This document shows, one piece after another, positions 27,501-42,500 of a DNA stretch of 64,000 bases. The notes beneath the pieces are model-generated. The model was not told the DNA's origin. It worked only from the letters and a program-made list of their open reading frames with translations, and did not search any database. How positions within the stretch are numbered: position 1 is the stretch's first letter; every line of letters begins with the position of its first letter. The position numbers and the translations under genes were made by a program. Source of the DNA: Archivesica marissinica (taxonomy: Eukaryota > Mollusca > Bivalvia > Venerida > Vesicomyidae); the NCBI GenBank assembly GCA_014843695.1, contig CM026398.1, positions 18,239,827 to 18,303,826 of the forward strand, in the 5' to 3' direction.

Positions 27501-30500
27501 ACGACCTGATAGCTCTACCTGAAACCTCTATAGGACTGCACGAGTTGCAGGTGCTGGACCTGTCACACAACCAGATTGACTGTCTTCCCAACGAGTTACT
27601 GTTGTCATGTTCAAGAATGGAGACATTAGACCTATCATACAATGCACTTAGTAAGTACTAATTTCCAATGTTCTAATATATTGACTGCCTTCTGGTCGGT
27701 TGTGTCGTGTTCAATACGTTGTATGTATTTGGGAGCACCAACAGCCTAGGTCGTATGGCGACTATCCAGCTATTATTGGTGCAGGAAGCCCACGGGTGCC
27801 ACCTAGCAGCATTTCAGGCACGGATTGGTACCCGGATAGAAACAACCTTCCGTGAGCCAGCTGGATAACTTCTAACACCTCCATTGGATTATATCCTACT
27901 ACAGATACGTGCTGTGATGTCAACGACCATAACCACTGAGTCACGGATGTCCACCTGAGACAGTGTAATGTTTTAGCTATCATGTTCAATGCTTCATATC
28001 GGCTTTCTTGATACTTGGAAACCTGGACCCTTCATTAAATAGCATACTTTTTTAATTCACTTCTAATCATGTGTAAACAAAATGAACATCTTTAGTTTGG
28101 CAATATTGACACAAAGAGCATGTCAGGTATCACCAATTTCACACACATACTTTATTTGGATATAAGTACATACTGTTAATTAAATATTCAAGCCTGTGTT
28201 AATGTATTTATAGCGCGGCTTCCGCACGAGAGGTATGCTACAGTGTTAACAATGTTGGCCAAGCTAAATGTACGACACAATCATCTTGCTGAAAAGGCAC
28301 CATTCTACATACCAAGATTCATTCTTGAATTACCAAGGTATAGCAGACATCCTTCATTTCAAGACTCATTCCTGAATTACCAAGGCAAAGCATGCTTCCT
28401 TCTTTTCAAGACTCATTCCTGAATTACCAATGCATAGCATGCTTCCTTCTTTTCAAGACTCATTCCTGAATTACCAAGGTATAGCAGACATCCTTCTTTT
28501 CAAGACACATTCCTGAATTACCAAGGCAAAGCAGACTTTCTTCTTTCCAAGAGTCATTTCTGAATTATCAAGGCATAGCATACTTCCTTCTTTGATAAAA
28601 TCATTCTTGAATTATCAAGGCATAGCATACTTCCTTCTTTGTTAAAATCATTCTTGAATTATCAAGGCATAGCATACTTCCTTCTTTGATAAAATCATTC
28701 TTGAATTACCAAGGCAAAGCATACTTCCTTTGATAAAATCATTCTTGAATTACCAAGATATAGCATACTTCCTTCTTTGATAAAATCATTCTTGAATTAT
28801 CAAGGCATAGCATACTTCCTTCTTTGATAAAATCATTCTTGAATTATTAAGGCATAGCATACTTCCTTCTTTGATAAAATCATTCTTGAATTATCAAGGC
28901 ATAGCATACTTCCTTCTTTGATAAAATCATTCTTGAATTACCAAGGCAAAGCATACTTCCAAGGCAAAGCATACTTCCTTCTGTTCAAGTCATTCCTGAA
29001 TTACCAATGTATAGCAGAATTCCTTCTTTTCAAGACTCATTCTTGAATTACCAATGTATAGCAGACTTCCTTCTTTTCAAGAGTAATTCCTGAATTTACA
29101 ATATATACCAGACTTACTTCTTTGCAAGAGTCATTCATGAATCATTTACTCGTAAACTACTGGTACATTCACATACAACGATGTTGTCAAATGGTGGATA
29201 CAGACTGGAGCAAATATTATATTGTTCTGATAAACTATAAAACTATATGTTCAACAGTAACGTTTCTTCTGCTTGGATCACATCTATTGAATACGTGGAC
29301 CCTGATAACAGGCCCCGAGGACATACAACTTTTCTCAAATATCAAACTCAAGTACAAGTGATTTGATTGGTTGATTCTGAGATATAAACTTGCCTGAATG
29401 AAGCAGGTGCTTGAGAAGCTCGCCCACATGGTTTGCCGGAGGCGAGAGTAAATAAGCTTAATCATCATCATCATCATCATCACCATCATCATCACCATCA
29501 CCATCACCATCATCATCATCATCATCATCATCATCAGGTGCTTGAGACAGCGTTTGAGATTGGAGAAAAGCTTTATAACCCCCAGCCCAGGTGTATAATC
29601 TGGGTCTTGTGCACTTAACATATTCTCTGAACGACCTATGTGAAGGGTTTCCCCCAATTCCAATCGCAGTTCATCGTCTATGATACGAAAGGCAAGTAAA
29701 CGTTCTGTTATTGCATGCGTGTGCATTGAACAAATTGAACAATTAACGGTGTTAAATGTATTGTAAAACTGCTGCCAACCTGCAATAGATTAAATTGTAA
29801 TGATGATACTGTTTTATTAGTTTACGCTTCAAGGCAGTTTCCAGTAATTTGATTTGATATCCTTGCTGTAAATATATATTATTATAGCTCCGAGATAGTC
29901 AGGATATATACGACTTTACATATTAAGTATGTGAGATTGTACGGTAGTCGCCATAGCAGATACGTGGGGTTTCTTTTGGTACTCTGGTCTCCTCCATCAC
30001 GAAAGGACCACCTTTACGCTTTCATCCGCGACAAAGAGAGTGATTAATATAAGTTGTTAAAGCTTATTTCGCAATCGTTGTAAAATTAAGTTTATACTTT
30101 TTTATCATTGATCCTCAAATCCAGAGACAGAGATCAGTCTCAATAGTTCAATACTTTCTTTAAACTACAATAACTAATGTATAAGAAAACATATATACAT
30201 TTACATATATTTGTCTTGAATATTAGCCTGAGAACGATAGATATTAGTGAAAACCAAGTGATGGGCTTTCCGTCATTGTCAAGCTGGAAAACACGAACCA
30301 TGAAAGACTTTATTGCATCCAGGAACAATATTACATACGTAAGATATACCTATATATATATATTTCTCCAGCATCACTGTTTCTAAAATGACTGTAGGGC
30401 ATATGCTGTTAAATGTCATACTTTGTGTGTTTTACGTTTATTTATCGTCGCTACCGGTTGTCCATATGAGCGACGCCTCCTGAAGAGATTAGTCATTTTA

Positions 30501-33500
30501 GAATTTTGGAGGATAGTGCAGTGATACAGACATAGATCCATTCCAGAGTCTCCTCTGGTTCTTTTACGTGCACGATGTAAAGCACCGACACGAGACCTCG
30601 GTTTAAAGTCCCATCTGAAAGACTGTTAATTTTATTAGGGTCAGACGGGGGATTGAACCTTATCTAAAGGGACTTCCGTGGCGGCGCGGTTACGGTCGTT
30701 GAATTCAAACTACTTGCCACTCACCACTGCTGGTATACAACCCCACTGTGGGTCTCGAATTATATTATGTGAGGAAGCTATCCAACTGGTTTGAGCAAGT
30801 TCGGTTGTTCTACATGGGTGCCCGCCCAAGTCTGAAATACTGCTCAAATCAATTGTCCCTCATTACTGTGTGCTCGAATTTCACTGGCGGTGTCGAATTC
30901 TATCATTCAAGGGAGGAAGACATGTCACGGGTTTGCGGAAGGTCGATGATTTAACTCGGGTGTCCGACCGTGCGCGGAATATTGTTCAGAGGTGCACATT
31001 GTGTTTTCCTCATAGTGTTTGGACACTAGATCTTCCTCTGTGATGGATTCCGTTAAGCATAATTATGTTTGTTTATTTAAGGAATGTTTCGTGGGTTAAA
31101 TGTTCCCATCGACGTGTAAACTACATCGGGCGTGGATAAAATATGTGGAGGTCGAAGGCCTATACGCTAACTAATAACGCCCGATGTAGTTCATACCCTG
31201 ATGGAACTATTAACCTAGGATGCATTACTTATATTTACATTAATTGTTTGCATTTAAGTTCATATTTGCGAGAAACTGTGTACCCGACATGGTAAATAGA
31301 TCATCATTGGAACAGCAGAAACTGTAAATGGTTAAAGTGTTTTCTTGTGAGGAAAGCTGCTTAACACTGCGAATGCGCATGCCCGTTTCTTCGAGTGCAT
31401 ATGTCAGCTGAATATCATTAGTGAGGAAATTCATACGAAAATGGATGCAAGCAGGGTATATACGTTCATCGAAGGAAATGCAATAGCGAAGTAAATATAT
31501 GCAAACGAGACGCGAAACTAGTTCTTGCAGTCCTGATTGTGCTGTGCAGTGTAGTGTTTGCTACATCGCTAGAAAGAAAAACGCACCATTAACACCCATA
31601 CCTCCACCATACATGATTCATTTTGACATTTCATATATACGATTCTATCTTTGTTGAGTCACAATGTGTTTTATGTATGTTAAATGTGTCGTGTTCATTC
31701 ATTTGAAGAAGTTATCCAGTTGGTTTGCGGGATGACGGGTGTTATTGCCGGGGTTGCCTGCCCATTACCTGCAATATTGCTCTCGGAGGAGCATCCGGGT
31801 TGTTCCTCCCCAAATAGAAGCTGGAGAGTCGTCATATGCCGACGTTAACCTCCAAAGATAAAACAAACACACGATGCTATATTTCTTTTGCAGCTCAATT
31901 TACAAAACGCCAAAGTATGGTTGAAGCTGGAAAAATTACACGTTGCTTATAACTATTTGACAGAGGTAACCTTTAGTATTGGATCTAGTTTAAACAATAT
32001 TTATTTCATAGACTATACATAATCTAGTATTCATGATATGTATACCAGAGCACATAGAAAACACACACACTTCGGATAAGTGTGTTTTTACATGAAAAAC
32101 AATAACTATATATTAAATACATAGTTTTAAACATTTTGGAATATTTTTAGTTGTTCAGTTTGTGTTTTGTAATATATATATATATTATGATATATCTTTG
32201 ATGGAATCCTTCGTATTCGTTTTCATGTAATAATAATCATATACTAGCTGTAGGTGTGCGTTTTCTATGTCCTCTAGTATACATATACTGTAGGTGTGCG
32301 TTTTCTATGTCCTCTAGTATACATATAATGTAGGTGTGCGTTTTTTATGTCCTCTAGTATACATATACTGTAGGTGTGCGTTTTCTATGTCCTCTAGTAT
32401 ACATATACTGTAGGTGTGCGTTTTCTATGTCCTCTAGTATACATATACTGTAGGTGTGCGTTTTCTATGTCCTCTAGTATACATATAATGTAGGTGTGCG
32501 TTTTCTATGTCCTCTAGTATACTAGTAGGTGTGCGTTTTCTATGTCCTCTAGTATACATATACTGTAGGTGTGCGTTTTCTATGTCCTCTAGTATACATA
32601 TACTGTAGGTGTGCGTTTTCTATGTCCTCTAGTATACATTGTAGTGTGTGCTTTCTATGTCTCTAGATTATGTTGCGTTTCATGTCTTAGTTACAATTGT
32701 AGGTGTGCGTTTCTATGTCCTTGTAAATATACTGTAGGTGTGCGTTTTCTATGTCCTCTAGTATACATATACTGTAGGTGTGCGTTTTTTATGTCCTCTA
32801 GTATACATAAAATGTAGGTGTGCGTTTTCTATGTCCTCTAGTATACTTATACTGTAGGTGTGCGTTTTCTATGTCCTCTAGTATACATATACTGTAGGTG
32901 TGCGTTTTCTATGTCCTCTAGTATACATATACTGTAGGTGTGCGTTTTCTATGTCCTCTAGTATACATACATGTAGATGAACGAGGAGGAAGACACCTTA
33001 TTCTATCGCTATGGCTTTCCTACCAGTATGTGTTTTACGTTTATTTAAGGTCGCTACCAGTTGCCCATATGAGCGACACCTCCTGAAGAGATTAGTCATG
33101 TTAGATGTTTGGAGGAAAATGCAATGATACAGACAGAGATCCATTCCAGAATCTCATCTGGGTCTTTTACGTCCACGGTGTACAGCAACGACACGAGACC
33201 TCGGTTTTAAGTCCCATCTGGAAGATTTTATTAGGGTTAGACGGGGGATCGAACCTGCGATCCATGGACTACCAGTATTAGATATATGCTTACCTATGTA
33301 GAATTGCGTATTCTTGTTATTTTGCTCAGTCCGACGAAGAGCGGTTAAATACACTTTGAATTTAATTTGATTGGGGAATAAGCTTTCTCAACATCACAAA
33401 ATCATCTACTAGATTTAGTAGGACATCCAGAAGAATGGAAACATATACATGACACGTTTAGTAATATGCAAATGGTGGTAGTTCTTCGCTTGGAAACTTT

Positions 33501-36500
33501 GGCATGCTAGCCTGTTGATGAATAAGCTTTCTCAGGATCACAAAATCATTTATTTGCATAAATAATAAATTAGGACATCCAGAATGGAAATATATACATT
33601 ACACGTTTAGTAATATGCAAATGGTAGTTCTTCGTTTGGGAACTTTGTCATGCTAAAGTGTTGATGAATATGATGCACGATTCTCACCCAATGGAAATTC
33701 GACACGAGCTCAACTGATAAGAGCAGTCGAATTTATAAACACTCAACTACCCAAACAATAATTTTGTTGCGGATCATTGGTCCAGTGAGTGGTTAACACG
33801 CAGGATTTGTAATCGTTCGATCCCACGCTATACCATACTAAAATGACTTGTATCATAGTCTTTCGTATGAGTCTTTAAACCGAGGTCTCGTTTCGATGCT
33901 TTACACTGCACATGCAACAGATCCAGAGAGGACTTTGGAATGGGTCTCTGTCTGTATCATTGCCCTATTCTCCACAATGTAAAATTACTAATCTCTTCAG
34001 GAGGTGTCGCTCACTTAGGTTTTGATTTAATAATATCCTTATGGATACATATTTGGAAAGTGCAATCTAGAATTGTACTGTTGTGGTTCCTATACTGGTA
34101 CCGTCATCCTAATAACCAGAGCCGCTGTGCGTTTATTTCTGTACTTCAAATGATCAGTTTCCTATTGCAGTAATTTATTATTCCAGTTGGTACCTCCAAC
34201 GCATATGGCAGTTAGCATGATGTAAATATATTATAATCACATTGGATTGTCGGAATCTTTCATGTGAGGTACCTATCCATATGGCATGCGGACGGTGGGT
34301 GGTTTTGCACGGGTTACCGACAGTGATTGAAATAGTGCTCAGAGGGGCACACGTGCTCTTCCTGCACGAATAATAGCGAACTAGTCGCTTTATGACCTAA
34401 CATGTTTGTGTGACATTAGCCCACAATACAAACATAAAAGAAAACTAACAAGAAAAACTATTGCATATAAATAGAATGACGATTGATTCACTCTGCATAC
34501 TATACACTCGTATAGTGTATTAAATGAATGTATATACATTAGTAATTAAATGCTAACATTGACAATAACATAAAACCCTGCCCAACATAATAGTATATAC
34601 AACATCCCTGCATGCTGGAACACCAGCGAAACATATGGGAACCAATTATTGTTGCAGAATTTCAACTACGTAAATACCTGACTTGGCCATTTCTGGAGTC
34701 CAGCCCAATACTGTATTTCTATGCGCACAGTGAAAGCTTGGAACTAGGTCCCTGAAAACAATTGGCAATTTTAATACCTATAATACGAATACACAGCTGT
34801 AATTCTTATCACATACATTCGTCCAGAATGTTTGGCACTATGCATATTTTAGTTCTGGTTTTTGTGTATGCTTTCCAGTTACCAGCAGAGATTGGTCAGT
34901 TTACATCTCTTACCTCATTGGACATCAGTCAGAACAAAATCACAACACTACCAGATGAACTAGGCAGATGTTCAAGAATATACGAGGTACATTTTCAGTC
35001 CTATCACTAGATTATAACACATCAAACCATTGATCATGCAGTACTTTATGTATTCTAGGGAAGGTCATTGACCTGCTACTTACACTAATGTTTATAGAAT
35101 CTGTGATCCGGCCTGCTTATCTTTATTTGTTTTAATTTGAACGTTATTTATTTTACAATGATTGCGAAGAAAGTTTTAACAACTTATATTAATCACTCTC
35201 GTTGGCGCGGATGAACGCGTATGTGTGGTCATTCGTGTGGGAGGAAACCGGAGTTCCCGGAGAAAATCCACCTGTCCGATCTGGCGACCACCGTACCATC
35301 TCACATACTTCCCGGTCCGAGGATCGAACCCGGGTTACATTGGTGAGAAGCGCGCGCTAACCACTGCGCTAATCGGACAGTCCTTCTTTTGACCTTCTTT
35401 TCATTCACAATTGTCTATATAAACTGAAACGAGCAATACATATTGGATACACGAGTGGTGATTTCATACCATATTTTATGAATCGATATTTGGAATTTTG
35501 CTATTAAACAGCCATTTGCATTTAATAAACACTGTTTTGATGCTTCAAGATTGTTGTCATTTGTTTAAGTATGTTATTATGATTTAGATGCCGATAGACG
35601 GACTAGAACTTGACATCAGTAGAGTTGTGATTGGTCGCCGTGTTAAGGATATAATCAGATACCTACATAACAGATTAAAGAGGGTATGCACTGTGAACTT
35701 TAAACATATAATATATACGCATACATGTATATAAATTGTCCAGTAATATTCCAATATAGTAATGTTGCTACCTCCGCCATGATGTTGTGTTTTCAATAAT
35801 TATGTTTTATAATAATGTTGCTACCTCCGTCATGATGTTGTGTTTTCTATAATTATGTTTTATAATAATGTTGCTACCTCCGTCAAGATGCTGTGTTTTC
35901 AATAATTATGTTTTATAATAATGTTGCTATCTCCGTCAAGATGCTGTGTTTTCAATAATTATGTTTTATAATAATGTTGCTACCTCCGTCAAGATGCTGT
36001 GTTTTCAATAATTATGTTTTATAATAATGTTGCTACCTCCGCCATGATGTTGTGTTTTCAATAATTATGTTTTATAATAATGTTGCTACCTCCGCCATGA
36101 TGCTGTGTTTTCAATAATTATGTTTTATAATAATGTTGATACCTCCTCCAAGATGCTGTGTTTTCATCCCGGTGTGTTTGTCTGTTAGCAGGATGACTCA
36201 AAAAAGTTTCGGATGTATGTTCCTTAATTGTTTTTAAGAAGTTGCCCGGCTCTACCATCTCCATTACTTCTTGTTCATGGTCTGGATCTAGTTCACAGTA
36301 AGGCGCATGCAGCCGGTGTACCGAAAACCCTCTTTGCTATATATTAGTTTAAATATAATTCCAATAAATTACATGTAAAAATACGAATATTATAATTTTT
36401 ACAAATTATGAATAACTTGGATTGGAAAACAAGCTTCATAAAACTTATATTAATTCCCTTTGTTATATATTAAATGATATGTTACCCTACCTGGTCTATG

Positions 36501-39500
36501 GTTGTATCGAATTTAACTCATAATTCATGAATGGTAAACTTCAATTTATAAGTCTTGCCTATATATGAATGGTGATACGGCAATACATATATAATATATG
36601 TCATTTTCTCCAGGCACAGCGATATTACCGTATGAAACTGATGGTGGTCGGATACGGTGGAAGGGGAAAGACAACTTTGCTAAAGACCCTCATGAAGGAA
36701 AGAGTGAGGAAAAAGGAAAACAACCCGACAGTTGGTGTGGTTGTCAAGGACTGGGTGTAAGTTTTTATACATATCTAATATATAATATCTAATATAGTAT
36801 CAATACACTTCCCATTAGGCGCAATGTTAAAATAGCAACAGGTGTAGTAAAATCTGTATAATTGTTAAGGAACGATCTGCTCACAACAGTTGGTGAACGT
36901 TGTCATATCTCGGACCTCAGCTCCATTCTGTCTTGAAAAAGTAAAAAAATTGCAACATTTCAAATCTGGTTTGGTGTATCGAAAACGTAATGTCACCGCC
37001 TTTCGATAAAGAATAATGATCTAAACTAAGTTAATTGGACGACATATAATTTGCGTAATCTTTGAATCCACTATTATTACAATATTACACATTTCTAACA
37101 CTGAATGCACGACTCCTGCCATTTTGTTTATGAGATTTATCGATTTGTTGAACGATTTCGATTGGTTCACTTGTTTGAATATCTAATGAATTATTCATGT
37201 TGAACGTTGGGAGAATTTGAATTGCAGGCCCATAAATTAGGGCAAGCATTATGCATAATTTCCCAGAAAACACATGTTAGAAAAGATTCAAACAGCCATC
37301 TGCTTCACCACACAGCCTACCTGATATTTATGTCATTCTTAAATACTAGTATTTCAATTTGGGAACTTGATAAGTACCTATCTTTCACAGCTATGGGTTC
37401 GAGTCATACTAGGGTCGGATTCATTCGTCAGTCAGCTGATTTGCTGGAAGAAAACGGAGCTCTACTTGGATGTTCGCCTTACATACTTCCCGGTTCGTGG
37501 ATCAAACCGTGTTGCATTGGTGAGAAGCGAGCGCGCTAACCACTGCGCTAACCGGACAGTTATAGTTATAGGTGTATGCAATTCCATGTAACCATAGCGT
37601 TCACACCTCACATGGCAATAACTATTTCAGATACACACGGTATGAGAGAAGATCAAGTGATGACACACAAGCGTTGCGTTTATTCAGTTCTGGAAAACGG
37701 GTCCAGTTTACTCTGAACACTTGGGACTTTGCTGGACAGGAAGAGTTCTACAGTACTCACAACTGTTATCTGTCCAACAGGGCGGTTTATTTGGTAAGTG
37801 AACGTTCTCTATTGATTGCGTATATCTTACCATTATCATTGGAATGAATTAATACAGAAATGTCAGATGTCAGTACTTTAGATCTGGTCATACCGTCTAT
37901 CTTAGACTGATGTGGAGTATAACCTACCCATACTTTAGATTGAAATGATAAAAACCCTACCCCTAATATATACTGATGTATAGGAAAACCTACCCATTCT
38001 CTAGACTGAAATGATGAAAACCCTACCCCTAATATATACTGATGTATAGAAAAACCTACCTATTCTCTAGACTGAAATGATGAAGAACATACCCCTAATA
38101 TATAATGATATATAGAAAAACCTACCTATTCTCTAGACTGAAATGATGAAAACCCTACCCCTAATATATACTGATGTATAGGAAAACCTACCTATACTCT
38201 AGACTGAAATAAATGATGAAAACCCTACCCCTAATATATACTGATGTATAGGAAAACCTACCTATTCTCTAGACTGAAATGATGAAAACCCTACCCCTAA
38301 TATATACTGATGTATAGGAAAACCTACCTATACTCTAGACTGAAATAAATGATGAAAACCCTACCCCTAATATATACTGATGTATAGAAAAAATACTCTA
38401 GACTGAAATAAATGATGAAAACCCTATCCCTAATATATACTGATGTATAGAAAAACCTAGCTATACTCTAGACTGAAATGATGAAAAACCCTACCCCTAA
38501 TATATACTGATGTATAGAAAAACCTAATTATACTCTAGACTGAAATATACTGATGCATAGAAAAACCTAGCTATACTCTAGACCGAAATGATGAAAACAT
38601 ACCCCTAATATATACTGATGAATAGAAAAACCTATCCATACTCTAGACCGAAATGATGAAGAACATACAGACATTGTGACAAACAGACCCATGTGACCAC
38701 ACATCCACAATAACCATTACTTAAGCCGCCCCCCATCACACTTCAAATGTAAATTGCAGCATATAACGTGCATTATATATACTAGGGGAGCTAGTGTAGT
38801 GGATTACTTATTATTGAAGCACGCATATTTTAATAATGTACACAATTTTACTGTTCATCAATTCAATGAACACAGTGATCATGCATGTATATCATTTGAA
38901 TTGCTATTACGTGTATTCGGTAACAACGTAATGAACAAACACAGTACAGGATCACAACCCTCTGATAGCCCCCCAAGTAAAATTACATGGAACACCGAGA
39001 AAGTGCCCGCATTCCTATATAATCTCATGAATAATCATAACACATTAAGTCAGCTGACCAATGACGTACATTGCGAACCAATCGATGAAGTCGTACATAA
39101 TGTTACCTATTTCTTATTCACAAATGTTCATTCCATATTTGGAAAGTCGCATCGGGAAAATAATAATCACACAGGTATATTACTTGGTAAGAAAACTAAT
39201 AAACCTTGGTTTGATGTGAGTTGTTATAACGCGAAGCGCACGTTTAAAATGTATAGAAATGTGTATAATAGGGATAAACGCGATGATAATCGCTTCAATT
39301 TTGTTCAAGCGCGGACGCGTTATAATAAAGTAAAAAAGAAGGCAAGGCATGCCTACATGGTTGGGGAAGGAGTAAGAATAAATAATTTGGCATCCTCACA
39401 GCCCCGTAAATTCTGGAAAAATATTAAGAATACGTATAAGAAGAAATCAAATATTGCCGATTCTTTAACAGTTGATGAATTATTAAACCATTTTAAAGAT

Positions 39501-42500
39501 TTATTTGGTGGTGTACCCCCGGCTGGTACTTACCAGGAACATTACCTAAATTTTGATTCGTACTGCGAGGAATTGGATTGCGAAATCTCAGAAAACGAAA
39601 TACGTGAGGCTATTTTCTCACAAAACAATAATAAGAGCCCGGGTTTCGATAACCTACCGGCAGAAACTTTCAAGTCCGCCTTTGATATTATATCACCATT
39701 TTTAAATGTCTTGTATAATAGGATATTTTTTAGTAATGAATACCCAGAGTCGTGGGGTCAAGGTATAATTGCACCCATATTTGAGAAAGGGGACGTAAAT
39801 GTCGCAAGCAACTATAGAGGCATAACATTGATTAATATCCTGGCAAAAGTATATTCACAGATATTGTTAAATATATTAAACAATTGGTCCAAAAAATATG
39901 ATAAACTTTCACAAAACCAGTTTGGTTTTCAAAAAGGAAAGTCGATTACAGATTGTATTTTTATTATACATGCTATAGTATCTAAAACACTTAGTGAGGA
40001 ACAAAAGCTCTACTGCGCCTTTATTGACTACCAGCAGTGCTTTGATTCCGTGCAACGTCATCACCTGTTCACTAAATTATTAAGTGAAAACGTCGGCTCT
40101 GCACTGAATCTCACCATCTCGATGATGGCCTTGGGGGCTGCGAGCACCTCAGTAGTGACTGGCTTGACCTGACCAGTTGTGTCCTTGTAGAAGCCGTGCT
40201 TCAGAGGATCCAGGAACTGCTGCTGAGCAACGCTTGCCTGACCCCATACTGTGGCCTGGATCTGGACTCGGAGGATGTGCTGCTTGAGAGCACCGGGGGT
40301 GGGAGGCAGCTTGTCACTTTCAGCCATATGCTTGCAGAACAGATGTCATCGCAGCTCGGGGATGCTCGCAATCTGGATGCCCTTTGGTGAGTATGCAGCA
40401 GAGACGAATCTAGCTAACGTAGAGAGCAGGTCATCGATGACTTCAGTGGCATCCGAAAGCATCTGGAAAGCCTTGACGACTTCTCCGTCTGCTTTTAGGT
40501 AGACTTGCAGCCAGGTTGCTTTGCCTATACGAGAGAACCTCCCAGTGTTGTCTGCCCCCGAAAATGCGTGGAAGGCTGGCAAAGCCTTTGCTCTTTCTGG
40601 ACCTAGAGCTGTCCATACTGGCTGCACTTGGATCACTCCGGAGGCCATCGACATGGACGTTTTCCTCAGCAGCAGGTCATCATTGGCTATGACCAGCACC
40701 AGGACATCTGTGTCTGGGGAGAAGACCACTAACTCTGCATCAGGTGGGTTGCGCTGTGATGCCAGCACTGCCTGGTGGATCAGCAGTGTGTCCGCCTCTT
40801 CATGGTTGTTGTCCTCAAAGAGCAGCTCGTTGTTGCTTCTGGTATGTCCTGAGGCCGATATGATGACCAACTTGGACAAGTCTTTGTTGTACTCCAGGGT
40901 TCTTGCTGCCAGATACTCAGTCAGATCAGCCTTCGTCTTGTCATGGGAAAGGAACCGGCTCATCGGGATGTGTTTGATGCTGGTGTCATCTCTGATCTGA
41001 TATTGGACCGGATTCTTCCCTTGTCTCCGTTTCTCTCTTGTGGTACTCTTCAGGGAGTCAGCCTTGTAAGTATCAAACACCAGAATTATCTCATCACAGT
41101 CTCTTGTCAGAGACATTAGTCTGGCATTGAAGCATTCACTGAGGTCCTTGACTGTCACTACCGTGGCTGGTTTCTTTGTCAGCTTCTGCAGGACCACCAT
41201 ACCGTCCACCAGTGCGATCTTGCGATTTGGGTCACCCTCAGTGTGTGTGAATTCCATGGTTTCAGAATCCACTGCATCGCGCTGCAGACCACTTTCATCT
41301 TGCAACTGCTGCTGATCGTCATCGGGTGGTTCTGCTGTTCCCAACTTCTCAAGGAGGTGGATCAACTTTGACTTGTCAGTGCATGGCAGCATTGCTCCGT
41401 TTGGCGCGAACAGTGCCCTCGGTGTCAACGTGAACTCGTAGTTCCCGATGGCTTGTTTCAGGTCAATGTCTCGGTTGGACCTGGCAAGGACCATCAGCCT
41501 TCCGTAGAGATCCTTGGTCTCCTTCAGGTCTACAGTCTTGTCCCGGAGTTTCACACTGGCTTTCCTGTTGCCAGACATGTACATCTTGTTGTTCTGTTTC
41601 TTCACTGGTGCCCACAGGCTGACGTCCCCATTGATTCGCTCTGACACGTACTCTTCATACAACTTCTGCCCAGTGGCGTCAATGTTCAGGATCTGTGGCA
41701 CGTACTCGTCTGGAATGTAGGCATGAGTGATCAGATTGTGCAGCTGGTCACCTTCAGTGGCAAATGGATTGCCATGACTCAGGATCGCAGCCTTGATTTT
41801 GTCGATTGCGTCATGCTCCCTCTTAACTGCACTTGGTCCAAGGTCATGGTGCTCTGTGGCCTTGCCAACTTCCGCATCAAACTGACTCTTGAACTCCTTT
41901 GACAGGCACGACAGTTCTGGTGAAGCCATGAAGAACCTCTGTCTGGGTTGGCGTTGTTGGAGATGCCAATGAGTCCAGCACGAACCTTCATCTGCTTGTT
42001 CAGATGTTCGCATGCGTGGTCTGCTCCAACAGATACGAACGGGATCTCGTTCTTGGTGACGGATATGTTGCCAGCTTCCAGTTCCTTCCAGGTGTTGGGG
42101 TGGTTGGTTCTCAGGTCATACATGTCTGCGATGTATCGGGGCCAGAGTCGCTTGTACTTGATTCGGTCCATAGCAAAGAATATCTCGCTCAGTGCTTCTC
42201 CAGCTTCGAGATGGAGCGCGAGGTCAGCATTCCGGGATGCTGCCACGAAGAACATGATCGTCTCCACTCGGTGTATGTAGTTCATCATTGATTTGAACAT
42301 GGCATTCTTCGATCTCTTAGTCTTCCAGTCCTGGAATGTCTTCCTTACTTCAGCAGTGGTCAGGGCTTGAAGGAGCGTGGTGTTGGCTTCTTTCACGGAT
42401 TCGGCCTTCGTGCATTTGTCCCCTTCCGAGCAGGCAGCTTCTACTTCCTCCGTTGCTTCCAAGCAGGCGTCTTTCAGTTGTGGGTTGTCCGTGAAGAACT

